64,000 bases of DNA from positions 434,001 through 498,000 of the forward strand of contig CBDFKF010000004.1 in the NCBI GenBank assembly GCA_965248765.1, in the 5' to 3' direction. This document shows, in pieces, positions 42,858-52,777 of the stretch. The DNA is from CBDFKF01 sp965248765 (GTDB lineage Bacteria; Pseudomonadota; Alphaproteobacteria; VGEJ01). The notes beneath the pieces were generated by a model that was not told the DNA's origin, did no database searches, and worked only from the letters and a program-made list of their open reading frames with translations. A program made the position numbers and the translations under genes. Numbering within the stretch: the first letter of the stretch is position 1; the number at the start of each line of letters is the position of its first letter.

Positions 42858-44084
42858 ATGCTGCTCGACCACTTCACCCGCAAAATTATCAAGACCGGTT
42901 CGCTGACCGTCATCGACGCGCGAGGGCGGCGTCATGTGACCAGCGGTGCTCCCGGCGCCGTCGTTACGGTGCGCCTGCACGATCCCGCCTTGCACCATCA
43001 GCTCTTCTTCAATCCCAGCCTGAAGGTTGGCGAGGCGTATATGGATGGGACGCTGACGGTCGAAGAAGGCGACATCTACGACCTTCTCGAGCTCGGCATC
43101 CGCAACATCGGCTGGGGGCATGGGGATTGGATACAAGGTCTGTTGAGCGGGTGGCGACAGCTCACCAGAAGACTGGCCCAGTACAATCCGATCGGCGCGG
43201 CGCAACGCAACGTCGCCCACCATTACGATCTTTCGGACACGCTCTACGACCTCTTTCTTGACCGCGACCGCCAGTACTCCTGCGCCTACTACACCAGTCG
43301 CACCGACACCCTCGAACAGGCGCAGGACAACAAAAAGCGCCACATCGCCGCCAAGCTTTTGCTTGAGCCGGAGTGCCGGGTGCTGGATATCGGCTCGGGC
43401 TGGGGTGGGCTCGCTTTGTATCTGTCGGAGGTCTCCGGTGCGGACGTTACCGGCGTGACCCTGTCGACCGAGCAGCTCAAGGTGAGCCAGGAGCGTGCGG
43501 TCAGCGCCGGCCTCGACAATCGCGTACGGTTTCGCCTGCAGGACTACCGGGAAGTCGAAGAGCGATTCGACCGCATTGTCTCGGTCGGCATGTTCGAGCA
43601 CGTCGGTATCGGCCACTACGCCGAGTTCTTCGCCAAGGTCCATGACCTCCTCTCCGACAATGGCGTGATGCTTCTACACACCATTGGCCGTGCCGATGGA
43701 CCGGGATCGACCAACCCCTGGCTGCGCAAGTACATCTTCCCCGGCGGCTATGTCCCGGCACTCTCGGAAGTGACGCCGGTGATCGAGCGGGCCCACTTGC
43801 ATGTCACCGACATCGAGATCCTCAGGTTGCACTACGCCGAGACGTTGAAGGAATGGCGCGCACGCTTCCGCGCCAATCGTCAGGAGGTCGAAGCGCTGTA
43901 CGATGCGCGGTTCTGTCGCATGTGGGAGTTCTATCTGGCCGGCTGTGAGGCCAACTTCCGCTACGGCGGCATCGTCGTCTTCCAGATTCAGCTGGCCAAG
44001 AGCATCGATGCGGTGCCGCTTACCCGCGACTACATCGCCGACTGGGAGCGCGCTCAGCGAGGCGCGACATCGCGCGCGGCGTAG
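42858..44084 (+). CDS. cfa: Cyclopropane-fatty-acyl-phospholipid synthase family methyltransferase
   Basis: A 408-residue protein from ATG 42858. The SAM site is CRVLDIGSGWGGLALYLSEV; LSTEQLKVSQERAVSAGL, SVGMFEHVGIGHYAEFFAKV and NPWLRKYIFPGGYVPALSEV are typical. It adds a methylene bridge across unsaturated phospholipid acyl chains, stabilising membranes in stationary phase or acid. The frame is open far upstream within rplI, but only 42858 gives the family N-terminus. It lies 16 bases after rplI, probably read through from that operon. Confidence 0.93.
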   Translation: MLLDHFTRKIIKTGSLTVIDARGRRHVTSGAPGAVVTVRLHDPALHHQLFFNPSLKVGEAYMDGTLTVEEGDIYDLLELGIRNIGWGHGDWIQGLLSGWRQLTRRLAQYNPIGAAQRNVAHHYDLSDTLYDLFLDRDRQYSCAYYTSRTDTLEQAQDNKKRHIAAKLLLEPECRVLDIGSGWGGLALYLSEVSGADVTGVTLSTEQLKVSQERAVSAGLDNRVRFRLQDYREVEERFDRIVSVGMFEHVGIGHYAEFFAKVHDLLSDNGVMLLHTIGRADGPGSTNPWLRKYIFPGGYVPALSEVTPVIERAHLHVTDIEILRLHYAETLKEWRARFRANRQEVEALYDARFCRMWEFYLAGCEANFRYGGIVVFQIQLAKSIDAVPLTRDYIADWERAQRGATSRAA

Positions 44085-44308
44085 GTCGCCAGGACTATCC
44101 CCGATATTCACAGGGCGGTCTCCGCCGGTTATCCTCAAGCTCATATTGAGCTAGTTACCGGGTGCACCCACAATATATTGCGCCCATGATGTGCCCGACT
44201 GAGGAAAACACCGCCCCGCGATGAACGGATTTCTTTTCCACCGCAATTTCGCCGCCGGCGACGGATCGTCCGCGCGACGGCTTCGGCAAGCGTGGTAGGC
44301 TCCGCCGC

Positions 44309-45808
44309 ATGGATCCTGCGCGCCCGATTCCGAGCTTGGTTCACGACCGTGACGCCGACGATCCCGTTTTTCGCAGCCTGCCGCACAACATCGAAGCCGA
44401 ACAGGCGCTGTTGGGCGCCATCCTAGTCAATAACGAGGCCTATCACCGCGCGGCGGGCTTCCTTCTCGCCGAGCACTTCTTCGAGCCGGTGCACACCCGA
44501 ATCTACGAGGCAGCGGCCACCCTCGTCGAGCGGGGCCATCTGGCGACGCCGATTACCCTCAAACAGTACTTCGAAAACGATGACGCGCTCGCCGATGTGG
44601 GCGGCAGCCAATACCTCGCGCGCCTCGCGGGCGCAGCCGTGACGATCATCAACGCCGAGGACTACGGCCGCGTCATTCGCGACCTCGCGCTGCGTCGACA
44701 ATTGATCGGTGTCGGCGAGGACATGGTCAACACCGCTTATGACTCGACGGTCGACGAGCCGGCCGTCGAGCAGATCGAGCAGAGCGAGCACCGCCTCTTC
44801 AACCTGGTGGAGCATGGCCGCCATGAGGGGGGCTTCGTGCCGTTCAACGCGGCGCTTAGTGCCGCCGTCGACATGGCCGAATCGGCGCATCGCCGGACCG
44901 GGAAAACGGTCGGCGTCGCCACCGGCTTCAGGGATCTCGACGCCAAACTGGGGGGACTCCACCGCTCGGACCTCATCATCGTCGCCGGCCGGCCGTCAAT
45001 GGGAAAGACCGCGCTCGCCACCAACATCGCGTTGAACGCCGCCTCCGAATACAAGGTCGAAACCGACGAAGACGGCCAGCGCCGCGTCGTCGACGGCGCG
45101 GCCGTCGGCTTTTTCTCCCTCGAGATGGCCGCGGAGCAAATCGCGACGCGTATTCTCGCCGAGGCGGCGGGTATCCCATCCGAAAAAGTGCGCCGCGGAC
45201 AGCTCTCCGACGATGACTTCGTCAAGCTGGTCCCCGCCGCCCAGAAGCTCGAGCACATCCCCTTCTTCATCGACGACACGCCGGCGCTGACGATCGCCGC
45301 CTTGCGCACGCGGGCACGCCGGCTCAAGCGCCAGCACGGCCTCGGCCTGCTCATCGTGGACTACCTGCAGCTCCTGAGCCCGATGGGCCGCCACGACAGC
45401 AGAGTGCTCGAGGTCTCAGAAATCACGCGCGGGCTCAAGGCATTGGCGAAGGAGCTGGCCGTGCCGGTTGTCGCCGTGTCGCAGCTCTCCCGCGCGGTCG
45501 AGCAGCGCGAGAACAAGCGACCGCTTCTTTCCGACCTCCGCGAGTCCGGGGCGATCGAGCAGGATGCCGACGTCGTCATGTTCATCTATCGCGAGGAGTA
45601 CTACCTGGTGGGGCGGCAGCCCGACATGGGCACCGACGAACACCTCAAATGGCAGACCAGAATGGATGAGGTGCTTGGCCTTGCCGAGATCATCATCGGC
45701 AAACAACGCCACGGTCCGACCGGTGTCGTCGAACTCCAGTTCGAGGGCGAGACCACCAGGTTCCATGATCTCGCCCGCAAGACTCATCTGCCCGATACGC
45801 CTTTCTAG
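44309..45808 (+). CDS. dnaB: Replicative DNA helicase DnaB
   Basis: A 499-residue protein. The N-terminal primase-binding domain starts at PHNIEAEQALLGAILVNNEA. The RecA-like motor has Walker A IVAGRPSMGKTALATNIALN, FFSLEMAAEQIATRILAEAA, Walker B LLIVDYLQLLSP and the ELAVPVVAVSQLSRAVEQRE block. It unwinds DNA ahead of the fork as a hexamer. The 224-base upstream region has a short palindrome (AGCTCATATTGAGCT, 44138-44152) and likely its promoter. No intein is present. Confidence 0.97.
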   Translation: MDPARPIPSLVHDRDADDPVFRSLPHNIEAEQALLGAILVNNEAYHRAAGFLLAEHFFEPVHTRIYEAAATLVERGHLATPITLKQYFENDDALADVGGSQYLARLAGAAVTIINAEDYGRVIRDLALRRQLIGVGEDMVNTAYDSTVDEPAVEQIEQSEHRLFNLVEHGRHEGGFVPFNAALSAAVDMAESAHRRTGKTVGVATGFRDLDAKLGGLHRSDLIIVAGRPSMGKTALATNIALNAASEYKVETDEDGQRRVVDGAAVGFFSLEMAAEQIATRILAEAAGIPSEKVRRGQLSDDDFVKLVPAAQKLEHIPFFIDDTPALTIAALRTRARRLKRQHGLGLLIVDYLQLLSPMGRHDSRVLEVSEITRGLKALAKELAVPVVAVSQLSRAVEQRENKRPLLSDLRESGAIEQDADVVMFIYREEYYLVGRQPDMGTDEHLKWQTRMDEVLGLAEIIIGKQRHGPTGVVELQFEGETTRFHDLARKTHLPDTPF

Positions 45809-45834
45809 GACAACGGGACGCGACGGGCGACGGC

Positions 45835-46941
45835 ATGCACGCGAACGCCGTGCTGACCATCGATCTGAGGGCCATTGCCGCCAACTACCGCCAGCTATGC
45901 GATTTGCTGGCGCTCGCAGAATGCGCTGGCGTGGTCAAGGCCGACGCCTACGGACTGGGCGTCGAGCTTGTGGCACCGACGTTGTGGAATGCCGGCTGTC
46001 GCACCTTTTTCGTCGCGACGTTCGATGAGGGCGTCGAGCTGCGCCGCATCATCGCCGACAGCTCCGCAGAGATCGGCGTGCTCAACGGCATGCCCGAAGG
46101 CGCCGCATCCGACTTCCATCGACAGAGGCTGACCCCTGTGCTTAATCACCTCGGCGAGGTGGCCGCCTTGGCCGCCTACGCGCGGGCGGTGGAAACGCTG
46201 CAGCCGGCGGTTCTGAACTGCGATACCGGCATGAACCGCCTTGGGCTGGATGGCCGCGAGGTTGAAACGGTAATCGGCGAGCCGGCGCGTCTTGAGGGGA
46301 TTGAGCTCCGCGGAATCATGAGCCACCTCGCGTGCGCGGAGGACAAAAATCATCCGTTGAATCGAGAGCAACTTGCGCGTTTCAACGAGGTGCGCGCACG
46401 CTTGCCGGCGGCGCCGGCGAGCCTGGCCAACTCCTCCGGCATTTACCTCGGGTCTGACTATCACCTCGATCAGGGGCGGCCTGGGGTCGCCCTGTACGGC
46501 GCTAATCCGACCCCCGGTGAGCCGAACCCGATGCGCGAGGTCGTGCGGCTGGAGGCGCGGATACTGCAGGTTCGCGACGTTGACACCCCTCAGACCGTTG
46601 GTTATGGTGCCACGCACCGCTTCATCGGACCCTCTCAAATTGCAACGATTTCAATAGGTTATGCGGACGGCCTGCCACGGTCTCTCAGCAACGGGGGGCA
46701 GATGGAGGTGGGTGGCGTCGCGGTTCCGGTGATCGGGTGGGTCTCGATGGATACCTGCGCTGTTGACGTGAGCGGCGTGCCCGCGGCGGCGCGCCGCGTG
46801 GGCGCCGCGGTCACGGTCATCGGTGGCGATCGCTCGCTCGAGGCGCTTGCGGCAAAGGCCGACACCATCGCCTATGAGGTGCTGACGCGTTTGGGTCGGC
46901 GCTATGCGCGGGTCTATCGCGGCGAGGCCGGCCGGGCATGA
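45835..46941 (+). CDS. alr: Alanine racemase
   Basis: A 368-residue PLP enzyme. The Schiff-base Lys is in CAGVVKADAYGLGVELVAP; the Tyr catalytic region is SIGYADGLPRSLSNGGQMEV with PVIGWVSMDTCAVDVSGVPA. It makes D-alanine for peptidoglycan. It starts 26 bases after dnaB, a common pairing in alphaproteobacteria, and its stop overlaps the mlaE start. Confidence 0.96.
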   Translation: MHANAVLTIDLRAIAANYRQLCDLLALAECAGVVKADAYGLGVELVAPTLWNAGCRTFFVATFDEGVELRRIIADSSAEIGVLNGMPEGAASDFHRQRLTPVLNHLGEVAALAAYARAVETLQPAVLNCDTGMNRLGLDGREVETVIGEPARLEGIELRGIMSHLACAEDKNHPLNREQLARFNEVRARLPAAPASLANSSGIYLGSDYHLDQGRPGVALYGANPTPGEPNPMREVVRLEARILQVRDVDTPQTVGYGATHRFIGPSQIATISIGYADGLPRSLSNGGQMEVGGVAVPVIGWVSMDTCAVDVSGVPAAARRVGAAVTVIGGDRSLEALAAKADTIAYEVLTRLGRRYARVYRGEAGRA

Positions 46942-47723
46942 ACTCCGCGCTCTACTTCGTCCGGACGATCGGGCGCATCGTCATTAGCTTTATCGCCGCT
47001 ACCGGCCGGTTGTCGATGTTCACGGCGAACAGCCTCATGCATTGTATCCAGCCACCGATCTATCCCCGCCTGATTGGACGGCAGATGATCAGTATTGGCT
47101 ATTACTCCCTCCCGGTGGTCGGCTTGACCGCCTTGTTCACCGGCATGGTGCTCGCGCTGCAAATCTACAGCGGCAGCTCTCGCTTCAACGCCGAGGGTGC
47201 GGTCGCAACCATCGTCGTCATCGGCATCACGCGCGAGCTCGGGCCGGTCCTCGCCGGGCTCATCGTGGCGGGCCGGGTCGGCGCCGCCATCGCAGCTGAG
47301 ATCGGCACGATGCGGGTGACCGAACAGGTGGATGCGCTGACGACGCTCTCGACCAATCCGTTCAAGTATTTGGTCGCCCCGCGCTTGATCGCCGGCGCGC
47401 TGATGCTGCCGCTTCTCGTCTTCGTCGCCGATATTATCGGGGTCATGGGCGGCTACCTGATCGGCACCACCAAGCTCGACTTCAACTCCAGCACCTACCT
47501 CAAGAACACATTCGATTTTCTTCAGACGATCGATGTCGTGTCCGGCCTCGTCAAAGCGGCTGCCTTCGGCTTCATCGTTGCGTTGATGGGCTGCTACCAT
47601 GGCTACCACAGCCGCGGCGGCGCTCAAGGCGTGGGCCGGGCCACGACCAGCGCCGTTGTTTCGGCCTCAGTGCTCATCCTTGCCTTCGATTACATCATCA
47701 CCGAGCTATTCTTCGCCAAATGA
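46938..47723 (+). CDS. mlaE: MlaE-type ABC transporter permease (phospholipid transport)
   Basis: A 261-residue polytopic membrane protein. IGYYSLPVVGLTALFTGMVL, ITRELGPVLAGLIVAGRVGA, AAIAAEIGTMRVTEQVDALT and the FDYIITELFFAK end are diagnostic for MlaE. With MlaF it forms the inner-membrane part of a retrograde or anterograde phospholipid transporter. The start overlaps the alr stop and its stop overlaps the mlaF start (ATGA in both). The MCE partner MlaD is not in the window. Confidence 0.94.
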   Translation: MNSALYFVRTIGRIVISFIAATGRLSMFTANSLMHCIQPPIYPRLIGRQMISIGYYSLPVVGLTALFTGMVLALQIYSGSSRFNAEGAVATIVVIGITRELGPVLAGLIVAGRVGAAIAAEIGTMRVTEQVDALTTLSTNPFKYLVAPRLIAGALMLPLLVFVADIIGVMGGYLIGTTKLDFNSSTYLKNTFDFLQTIDVVSGLVKAAAFGFIVALMGCYHGYHSRGGAQGVGRATTSAVVSASVLILAFDYIITELFFAK

Positions 47724-48496
47724 CAGAGACCCCGAAGATCAGCCTGCGGGACGTCCACAAATCGTTCGGTGACCACGTCGTCCTCGACGGCATCGATCTC
47801 GACATCGGTGCTGGCGAGTCCTTGGTCGTGATCGGTGGCTCGGGCACCGGAAAATCAGTCTTGATCAAATGCATTCTTGGTCTACTCAAGCCCGAGCGTG
47901 GCAGCATCAAGATCGACGGCGTAGAGACCGTCGGCATGCGGGCGCGCGAGCGCGAGAAGATCATGCGCACAGTCGGCATGCTGTTCCAGGGCTCAGCCCT
48001 GTTCGACAGCCTAGGCGTTTGGGAGAACGTCGCCTTCGGCCTGATCCAGGCCCGCCACACGCCGCGCCGTCAAGCCAAGGAGATCGCTCTTTCAAAGCTC
48101 GCTCAGGTCGGTCTCGGCCCCGATGTCGGCGAGCTGAACCCGGCAGCCCTGTCAGGCGGGATGCAGAAGCGCGTGGCGCTCGCCCGCGCTATCGCGACCG
48201 ATCCCGAGATCATCTTCTTCGACGAGCCGACCACCGGACTCGATCCGATAATGGGCGACGTGATCAACGACCTGGTTATCAAATGCGTGCGCGAGCTGGG
48301 CGCGACTACGCTCTCGATCACCCATGACATGGCGAGCGCCCGCAAGATCGCTGATCGCATCGCCATGATCCACAAGGGCCAAATCATCTGGCAAGGACGC
48401 GTCGCCGAGATCGATGACGCGTCGAGTGCCCATGTCCATCAATTCGTAAACGGCCTGGCCGACGGCCCGATCCAGATGGAAGTATTGGCCCCGTGA
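47720..48496 (+). CDS. mlaF: MlaF-type ABC transporter ATP-binding protein
   Basis: A 258-residue ATPase. Walker A SLVVIGGSGTGKSVLIKCIL, the signature NPAALSGGMQKRVALARAIA, Walker B IIFFDEPTTGLDPIMGDVIN and the H-loop TLSITHDMASARKIADRIAM are all intact. It energises MlaE. It is coupled to mlaE and is followed by radA after 29 bases. Confidence 0.95.
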   Translation: MTETPKISLRDVHKSFGDHVVLDGIDLDIGAGESLVVIGGSGTGKSVLIKCILGLLKPERGSIKIDGVETVGMRAREREKIMRTVGMLFQGSALFDSLGVWENVAFGLIQARHTPRRQAKEIALSKLAQVGLGPDVGELNPAALSGGMQKRVALARAIATDPEIIFFDEPTTGLDPIMGDVINDLVIKCVRELGATTLSITHDMASARKIADRIAMIHKGQIIWQGRVAEIDDASSAHVHQFVNGLADGPIQMEVLAP

Positions 48497-48525
48497 CCGC
48501 GAATCGCAGAGGAGCGCCGGCCTAG

Positions 48526-49884
48526 GTGGCGATCGTCGCGGAACGGTTCGTCTGCCAGCAGTGCGGTGCCACCGCCCGCAAGTGGGCGGGCCGGTGCGAT
48601 GCCTGTGGCGGCTGGAATTCGATCGTCGAGGAGGTCGGCGCACAGGCGCCGCCCCGCGGCCTGTCGGGGACCAAGGGTCGGATCATCGAACTTGCGGCCC
48701 TCACGGGCCAGCGCGAGGGCGCACCGCGGCTGGTTTCGTCGATCTGCGAGCTGGACCGGGTCTGCGGCGGCGGGTTGGTGGCCGGCTCCGCCCTTCTAGT
48801 GGGTGGCGATCCCGGCATCGGCAAATCGACGATCCTGCTTCAGGCCCTCGCGGCCCTGGCGAGGGAAAGCCATCGCTGCGTATACATCTCGGGCGAGGAG
48901 GCGATCGACCAAGTTCGAGCCCGGGCCCAGCGACTGGGGATCGCCGATGCCACCGTCGAGCTCGCCGCGGCCACCAGCGTCCGCGACATCGTGACGACGC
49001 TGCGGGCCGATCCGCCCGCCGTCTTCGTTATCGATTCGATTCAGACCATGTTCATCGACAACCTGGAATCGGCGCCCGGCACGGTCGCTCAGGTTCGGGC
49101 GAGCGCGCAGGCTCTCATCCAGCTCGCCAAGGACACCGGCGCCTCGGCGCTGCTCGTGGGTCACGTAACGAAAGATGGCCAGATCGCTGGCCCGCGCGTG
49201 CTCGAGCACATGGTCGACACGGTGCTCTATTTCGAGGGTGAGCGCGGCCACCAGTTCCGCATCCTGCGCGCCGTCAAGAACCGGTTTGGACCGACCGACG
49301 AGATCGGCGTCTTCGAGATGACCGATCGCGGCTTGGTGGAGGTGACCAACCCCTCGGCCCTGTTCATCGGCGACCGCGCCGGCAACGTCGCCGGCTCGGC
49401 GGTGTTTGCGGGCATGGAGGGCTCGCGACCGATGCTCGTCGAGATCCAGGCACTGGTTGCCCCGTCGCCCTTCGCCACCCCGAGACGCGCGGTGGTTGGT
49501 TGGGAGTCGAGCCGGTTGGCGATGGTATTGGCAGTGCTCGAGGCGCGTTGCGAGGTGCAATTCGCGGGGAACGACGTTTACCTCAACGTGGCGGGCGGGC
49601 TGCGGATCACCGAGCCGGCCGCCGACCTTGCGGCGGCGGCGGCCCTGGTGTCCTCGCGCGCCAACGTGCCGGTACCGGACAGCAGCGTCGTCTTCGGCGA
49701 GATCGGACTCTCGGGCGAGATTCGCCAGGTCAGCCAAGCCGACCTCCGATTGAAGGAGGCTGCCAAGCTCGGCTTCGAGCGAGCGTTGATGCCGGGCGCG
49801 GCGCGACGGGGCAAGGCACCGCTCGCGATCAGCGGCATCACGCGCCTCGACGAGCTCGTCGGCCTGCTGCAGGGCGGTGACTGA
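48526..49884 (+). CDS. radA: DNA repair protein RadA
   Basis: A 452-residue protein from GTG 48526. The C4 zinc finger is FVCQQCGATARKWAGRCDAC; Walker A is LLVGGDPGIGKSTILLQALA; the RadA-specific KNRFG is in LRAVKNRFGPTDEIGVFEMT; and the Lon-protease-like domain ends the protein (DSSVVFGEIGLSGEIRQVSQ). It promotes branch migration of recombination intermediates. The distance to cvpA is 11 bases. Confidence 0.95.
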   Translation: MAIVAERFVCQQCGATARKWAGRCDACGGWNSIVEEVGAQAPPRGLSGTKGRIIELAALTGQREGAPRLVSSICELDRVCGGGLVAGSALLVGGDPGIGKSTILLQALAALARESHRCVYISGEEAIDQVRARAQRLGIADATVELAAATSVRDIVTTLRADPPAVFVIDSIQTMFIDNLESAPGTVAQVRASAQALIQLAKDTGASALLVGHVTKDGQIAGPRVLEHMVDTVLYFEGERGHQFRILRAVKNRFGPTDEIGVFEMTDRGLVEVTNPSALFIGDRAGNVAGSAVFAGMEGSRPMLVEIQALVAPSPFATPRRAVVGWESSRLAMVLAVLEARCEVQFAGNDVYLNVAGGLRITEPAADLAAAAALVSSRANVPVPDSSVVFGEIGLSGEIRQVSQADLRLKEAAKLGFERALMPGAARRGKAPLAISGITRLDELVGLLQGGD

Positions 49885-49895
49885 GGACCCCAGCG

Positions 49896-50558
49896 ATGGA
49901 GGGTGTATCGCTGACCGCGTTGGACTTCGTCGTGATCGCGGTCGTCCTGATTTCGGCGATGTTTGCCTTCGTACGCGGCTTCGTTCACGAAGTCCTGTCG
50001 GTCTCGGGCTGGGTAGGCGCCTTTTTGGTCACCTTCTACAGCTTTCGTGACTTCCGGCCGTTCTTGCGTGAACACATCGGCGTCGAGGCCGTCGCTGATG
50101 CGCTGACCATTGTCGTCACCTTCGTAGCAACGCTCGTGGCCCTCTCCTTCATCACCCACGCCATCGGCCGCAGCGTCCGCAGCAGCAGCGTTGGCGCCCT
50201 CGACCGATCGCTCGGCTTCCTGTTCGGCATCGCGCGGGGTGCCATCATCGTGGTGGTTATCTACATGCTCGCCGATTGGGCGGTGCCGCGCGCGGAACAG
50301 CCGGAGTGGCTGCGCGACGCCCGCGTGACCCCCTATGCCGACTATGGCGGCGCCCTCGCCCGTCGCCTGATGCCGGGTTCGGTGCGCCAGGAAGGGGTGG
50401 AGCTAGTGGAGGACCTCGGCGAACGGACGTTCGACGTTCTCGCGAATCAAATGGGCGCCGAAGGCGGAGACCAACCAGACTCGCCGAACGAGCCGGGGTA
50501 TAAGAACAGGGAGCGCAAGGCGCTGGAATTTCTCCTCCGTAACAGTGGCAATGATTGA
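49896..50558 (+). CDS. cvpA: CvpA family membrane protein
   Basis: A 220-residue protein with four hydrophobic segments: LDFVVIAVVLISAMFAFVRG, SGWVGAFLVTFYSFRDF, LTIVVTFVATLVALSFITHA, LGFLFGIARGAIIVVVIYML. CvpA family members precede purF in many proteobacteria, as here. Named for colicin V production in E. coli; the basic role is thought to lie in envelope homeostasis. Confidence 0.9.
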   Translation: MEGVSLTALDFVVIAVVLISAMFAFVRGFVHEVLSVSGWVGAFLVTFYSFRDFRPFLREHIGVEAVADALTIVVTFVATLVALSFITHAIGRSVRSSSVGALDRSLGFLFGIARGAIIVVVIYMLADWAVPRAEQPEWLRDARVTPYADYGGALARRLMPGSVRQEGVELVEDLGERTFDVLANQMGAEGGDQPDSPNEPGYKNRERKALEFLLRNSGND

Positions 50559-50573
50559 CGCAACGGTCGACCC

Positions 50574-52040
50574 GTGAGCCAAGCGCCACGCCGGCTCCCT
50601 TCTCCACTCGACGATAAGCTGCGCGAAGAGTGCGGACTGTTCGGGGTTTTCGACAGCCAGGACTCGGCGGCGCACACCGCGCTTGGGCTACACGCCCTCC
50701 AGCACCGGGGCCAGGAGGCTGCCGGCATGGTGACCTACGATGGGCACCAGTTTCACTCCCATCGCGGTCTCGGACACGTCGGCAAGAACTTCGGCTCGCA
50801 GGACGTCATCGGCAAATTGCGCGGCCATTCGGCACTCGGCCACGTTCGTTACTCGACCACGGGAGATACCGTGCTGCGCAACGTCCAGCCGCTGTTCGCT
50901 GAGCTCGCGTTTGGCGGCATCGCCATCGCCCACAACGGCAACCTGACGAACGGTTACGGTTTGCGCGAGCAGCTGGTGAACCGCGGCTGCATCTTCCAAT
51001 CGACGATGGACACCGAGGTGATCATCCATCTCGTGGCGACCAGCCCCAAAAAGACGGTGATCGACCGCCTCACCGATGCCCTGCACCAATGCGAGGGCGC
51101 CTATTCGCTTGTCGCACTGACAGAGACCGCGCTGTTCGGAGTACGCGATGCGCGGGGCGTGCGGCCGTTGGTGCTCGGCACGCTGGACGGTGGTCACGTG
51201 CTGGCCTCGGAAACCTGCGCCCTTGACATCATCGGCGCTGAATTCGTTCGCGACGTCGAGCCCGGCGAGTTGATGGTGATCGATGCTTCGGGGGTTCATA
51301 GCTTGCACCCATTCGCGCCGACCAAATCGCGCTTCTGCGTTTTCGAGTACATCTATTTCGCCAGGCCCGACAGCTCGCTTGAGGGGCTTGGCGTCTACGA
51401 CGCGCGTAAGCGGATCGGCGCCGAGCTAGCGCGCGAGTCCGGCGTGCCCGCCGATGTCGTTATCCCGGTGCCTGATTCAGGGGTGCCCGCCGCCATTGGC
51501 TACGCCGCCGAGGCTGGGATAGCCTTCGAGCTCGGCATCATCCGCAACCACTACGTAGGGCGCACGTTCATCGAGCCGACCGATCAGATCCGCCATCTCG
51601 GCGTCCGCCTGAAACACAACGCCAATCGCTCGGAGCTAGCCGGTAAACGAGTGATACTGGTGGACGACAGCATCGTGCGCGGCACGACCTCTACCAAGAT
51701 CGTCAACATGGTGCGGGAGGCAGGAGCGGCAGCCGTCCATATGCGCATCGCCAGCCCGCCGACTGCGTATCCTTGTTTCTATGGCGTTGATACGCCGCAG
51801 CGCGATGAGCTCCTCGCGGCGCGCCATGATATCGAGGGGATGCGTGCCACGATCGGCGTCGACTCTTTGGCCTATATCTCCATGAATGGGCTCTATCGCG
51901 CTATGACCGGCTCCGGCCGCGACGATCAGAGTCCGCAATACTGCGATGCGTGTTTCAGCGGCGACTATCCCATTCCGCTCTCCGACAACGAACGAGGTGA
52001 TCCGCCGGCTCAACTGTCACTGCTCTGCGAGCAGGCCTGA
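50574..52040 (+). CDS. purF: Amidophosphoribosyltransferase PurF
   Basis: A 488-residue enzyme from GTG 50574. The glutaminase nucleophile is the Cys of EECGLFGVFDSQ (residue 22), so a short propeptide is removed. The PRPP loop is VILVDDSIVRGTTSTKIVNM. Four cysteines in RFCVFEYIYF, YPCFYGVDTP and YCDACFSGDYP match the [4Fe-4S] cluster ligands of the Bacillus-type enzyme. It makes phosphoribosylamine, the first committed step of purine synthesis. Confidence 0.96.
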   Translation: MSQAPRRLPSPLDDKLREECGLFGVFDSQDSAAHTALGLHALQHRGQEAAGMVTYDGHQFHSHRGLGHVGKNFGSQDVIGKLRGHSALGHVRYSTTGDTVLRNVQPLFAELAFGGIAIAHNGNLTNGYGLREQLVNRGCIFQSTMDTEVIIHLVATSPKKTVIDRLTDALHQCEGAYSLVALTETALFGVRDARGVRPLVLGTLDGGHVLASETCALDIIGAEFVRDVEPGELMVIDASGVHSLHPFAPTKSRFCVFEYIYFARPDSSLEGLGVYDARKRIGAELARESGVPADVVIPVPDSGVPAAIGYAAEAGIAFELGIIRNHYVGRTFIEPTDQIRHLGVRLKHNANRSELAGKRVILVDDSIVRGTTSTKIVNMVREAGAAAVHMRIASPPTAYPCFYGVDTPQRDELLAARHDIEGMRATIGVDSLAYISMNGLYRAMTGSGRDDQSPQYCDACFSGDYPIPLSDNERGDPPAQLSLLCEQA

Positions 52041-52046
52041 AGTCAG

Positions 52047-52754
52047 GTGTCTGAGCGCCTGGCCAGGAGAATTGCCCTCATCACCGGAGCCTCGCGCGGC
52101 ATCGGCGCCGCCGTTGCGGTGCGCTGTGCTGCCGAAGGTGCACATGTTGTTTTGGTCGCCCGCACAGTCGGCGGGCTCGAGGAGGCCGACGATGCGATCC
52201 GCAGACAGGGCGGCGGCGCGACGCTAGTGCCTCTCGATCTCCGAGATGGTCCGGGCGTCGATCGCCTCGGCGCGCAGCTCGCGGAACGCTACGGCCGGCT
52301 CGACGTCCTGATTGGCAACGCCGCGACGCTCGGCCGCCTCGGCCCGCTCGGCCACTGCCCACCAGAGACGTGGGGCGAGGTCATGGCAACCAACGTGACC
52401 GCCAATTGGCGGCTCATCCGGGCGTGTGATCCTCTTCTGCGTGCGGCGACGGCGGGGCGAGCCATGTTCGTCACCTCGGGCGCCGCGCGCGGTGTCTTCC
52501 CGTATTGGGGTCCCTACGCCACCAGCAAGGCGGCGCTCGACATGATGATCAAGACCTATGCCGCCGAGGTCGCCAACACCCCGGTGCGGGTGAACATCGT
52601 CGATCCCGGCACCGTCCGTACTGTCATGCGCGCCACTGCCATGCCCGGTGAGGATCCGATGTCACTGCCGCCGCCCGAGGCGATCACCGACGTGTTCATC
52701 GATCTCGCCGAGGATGCTTGCGCGCGCAACGGCGAGATCGTCAGCGCCTACTGA
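52047..52754 (+). CDS. Short-chain dehydrogenase/reductase
   Basis: A 235-residue SDR from GTG 52047. The cofactor site is IALITGASRGIGAAVAVRCA, GNAATLGRLGPLG is the NAG-like motif, catalytic Ser in MFVTSGAARGVFPYWGPYAT, and Tyr-Lys in YATSKAALDMMIKTYAAEVA. The substrate is unknown. It lies 6 bases after purF, an order seen in many alphaproteobacteria. Confidence 0.9.
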   Translation: MSERLARRIALITGASRGIGAAVAVRCAAEGAHVVLVARTVGGLEEADDAIRRQGGGATLVPLDLRDGPGVDRLGAQLAERYGRLDVLIGNAATLGRLGPLGHCPPETWGEVMATNVTANWRLIRACDPLLRAATAGRAMFVTSGAARGVFPYWGPYATSKAALDMMIKTYAAEVANTPVRVNIVDPGTVRTVMRATAMPGEDPMSLPPPEAITDVFIDLAEDACARNGEIVSAY

Positions 52755-52777
52755 CTCAAACCAATTCCCAAGAACAA

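Noticed and set aside
44138..44152. AGCTCATATTGAGCT palindrome upstream of dnaB
   Set aside because: Six-base arms are short and no regulator can be linked; not listed as an operator.
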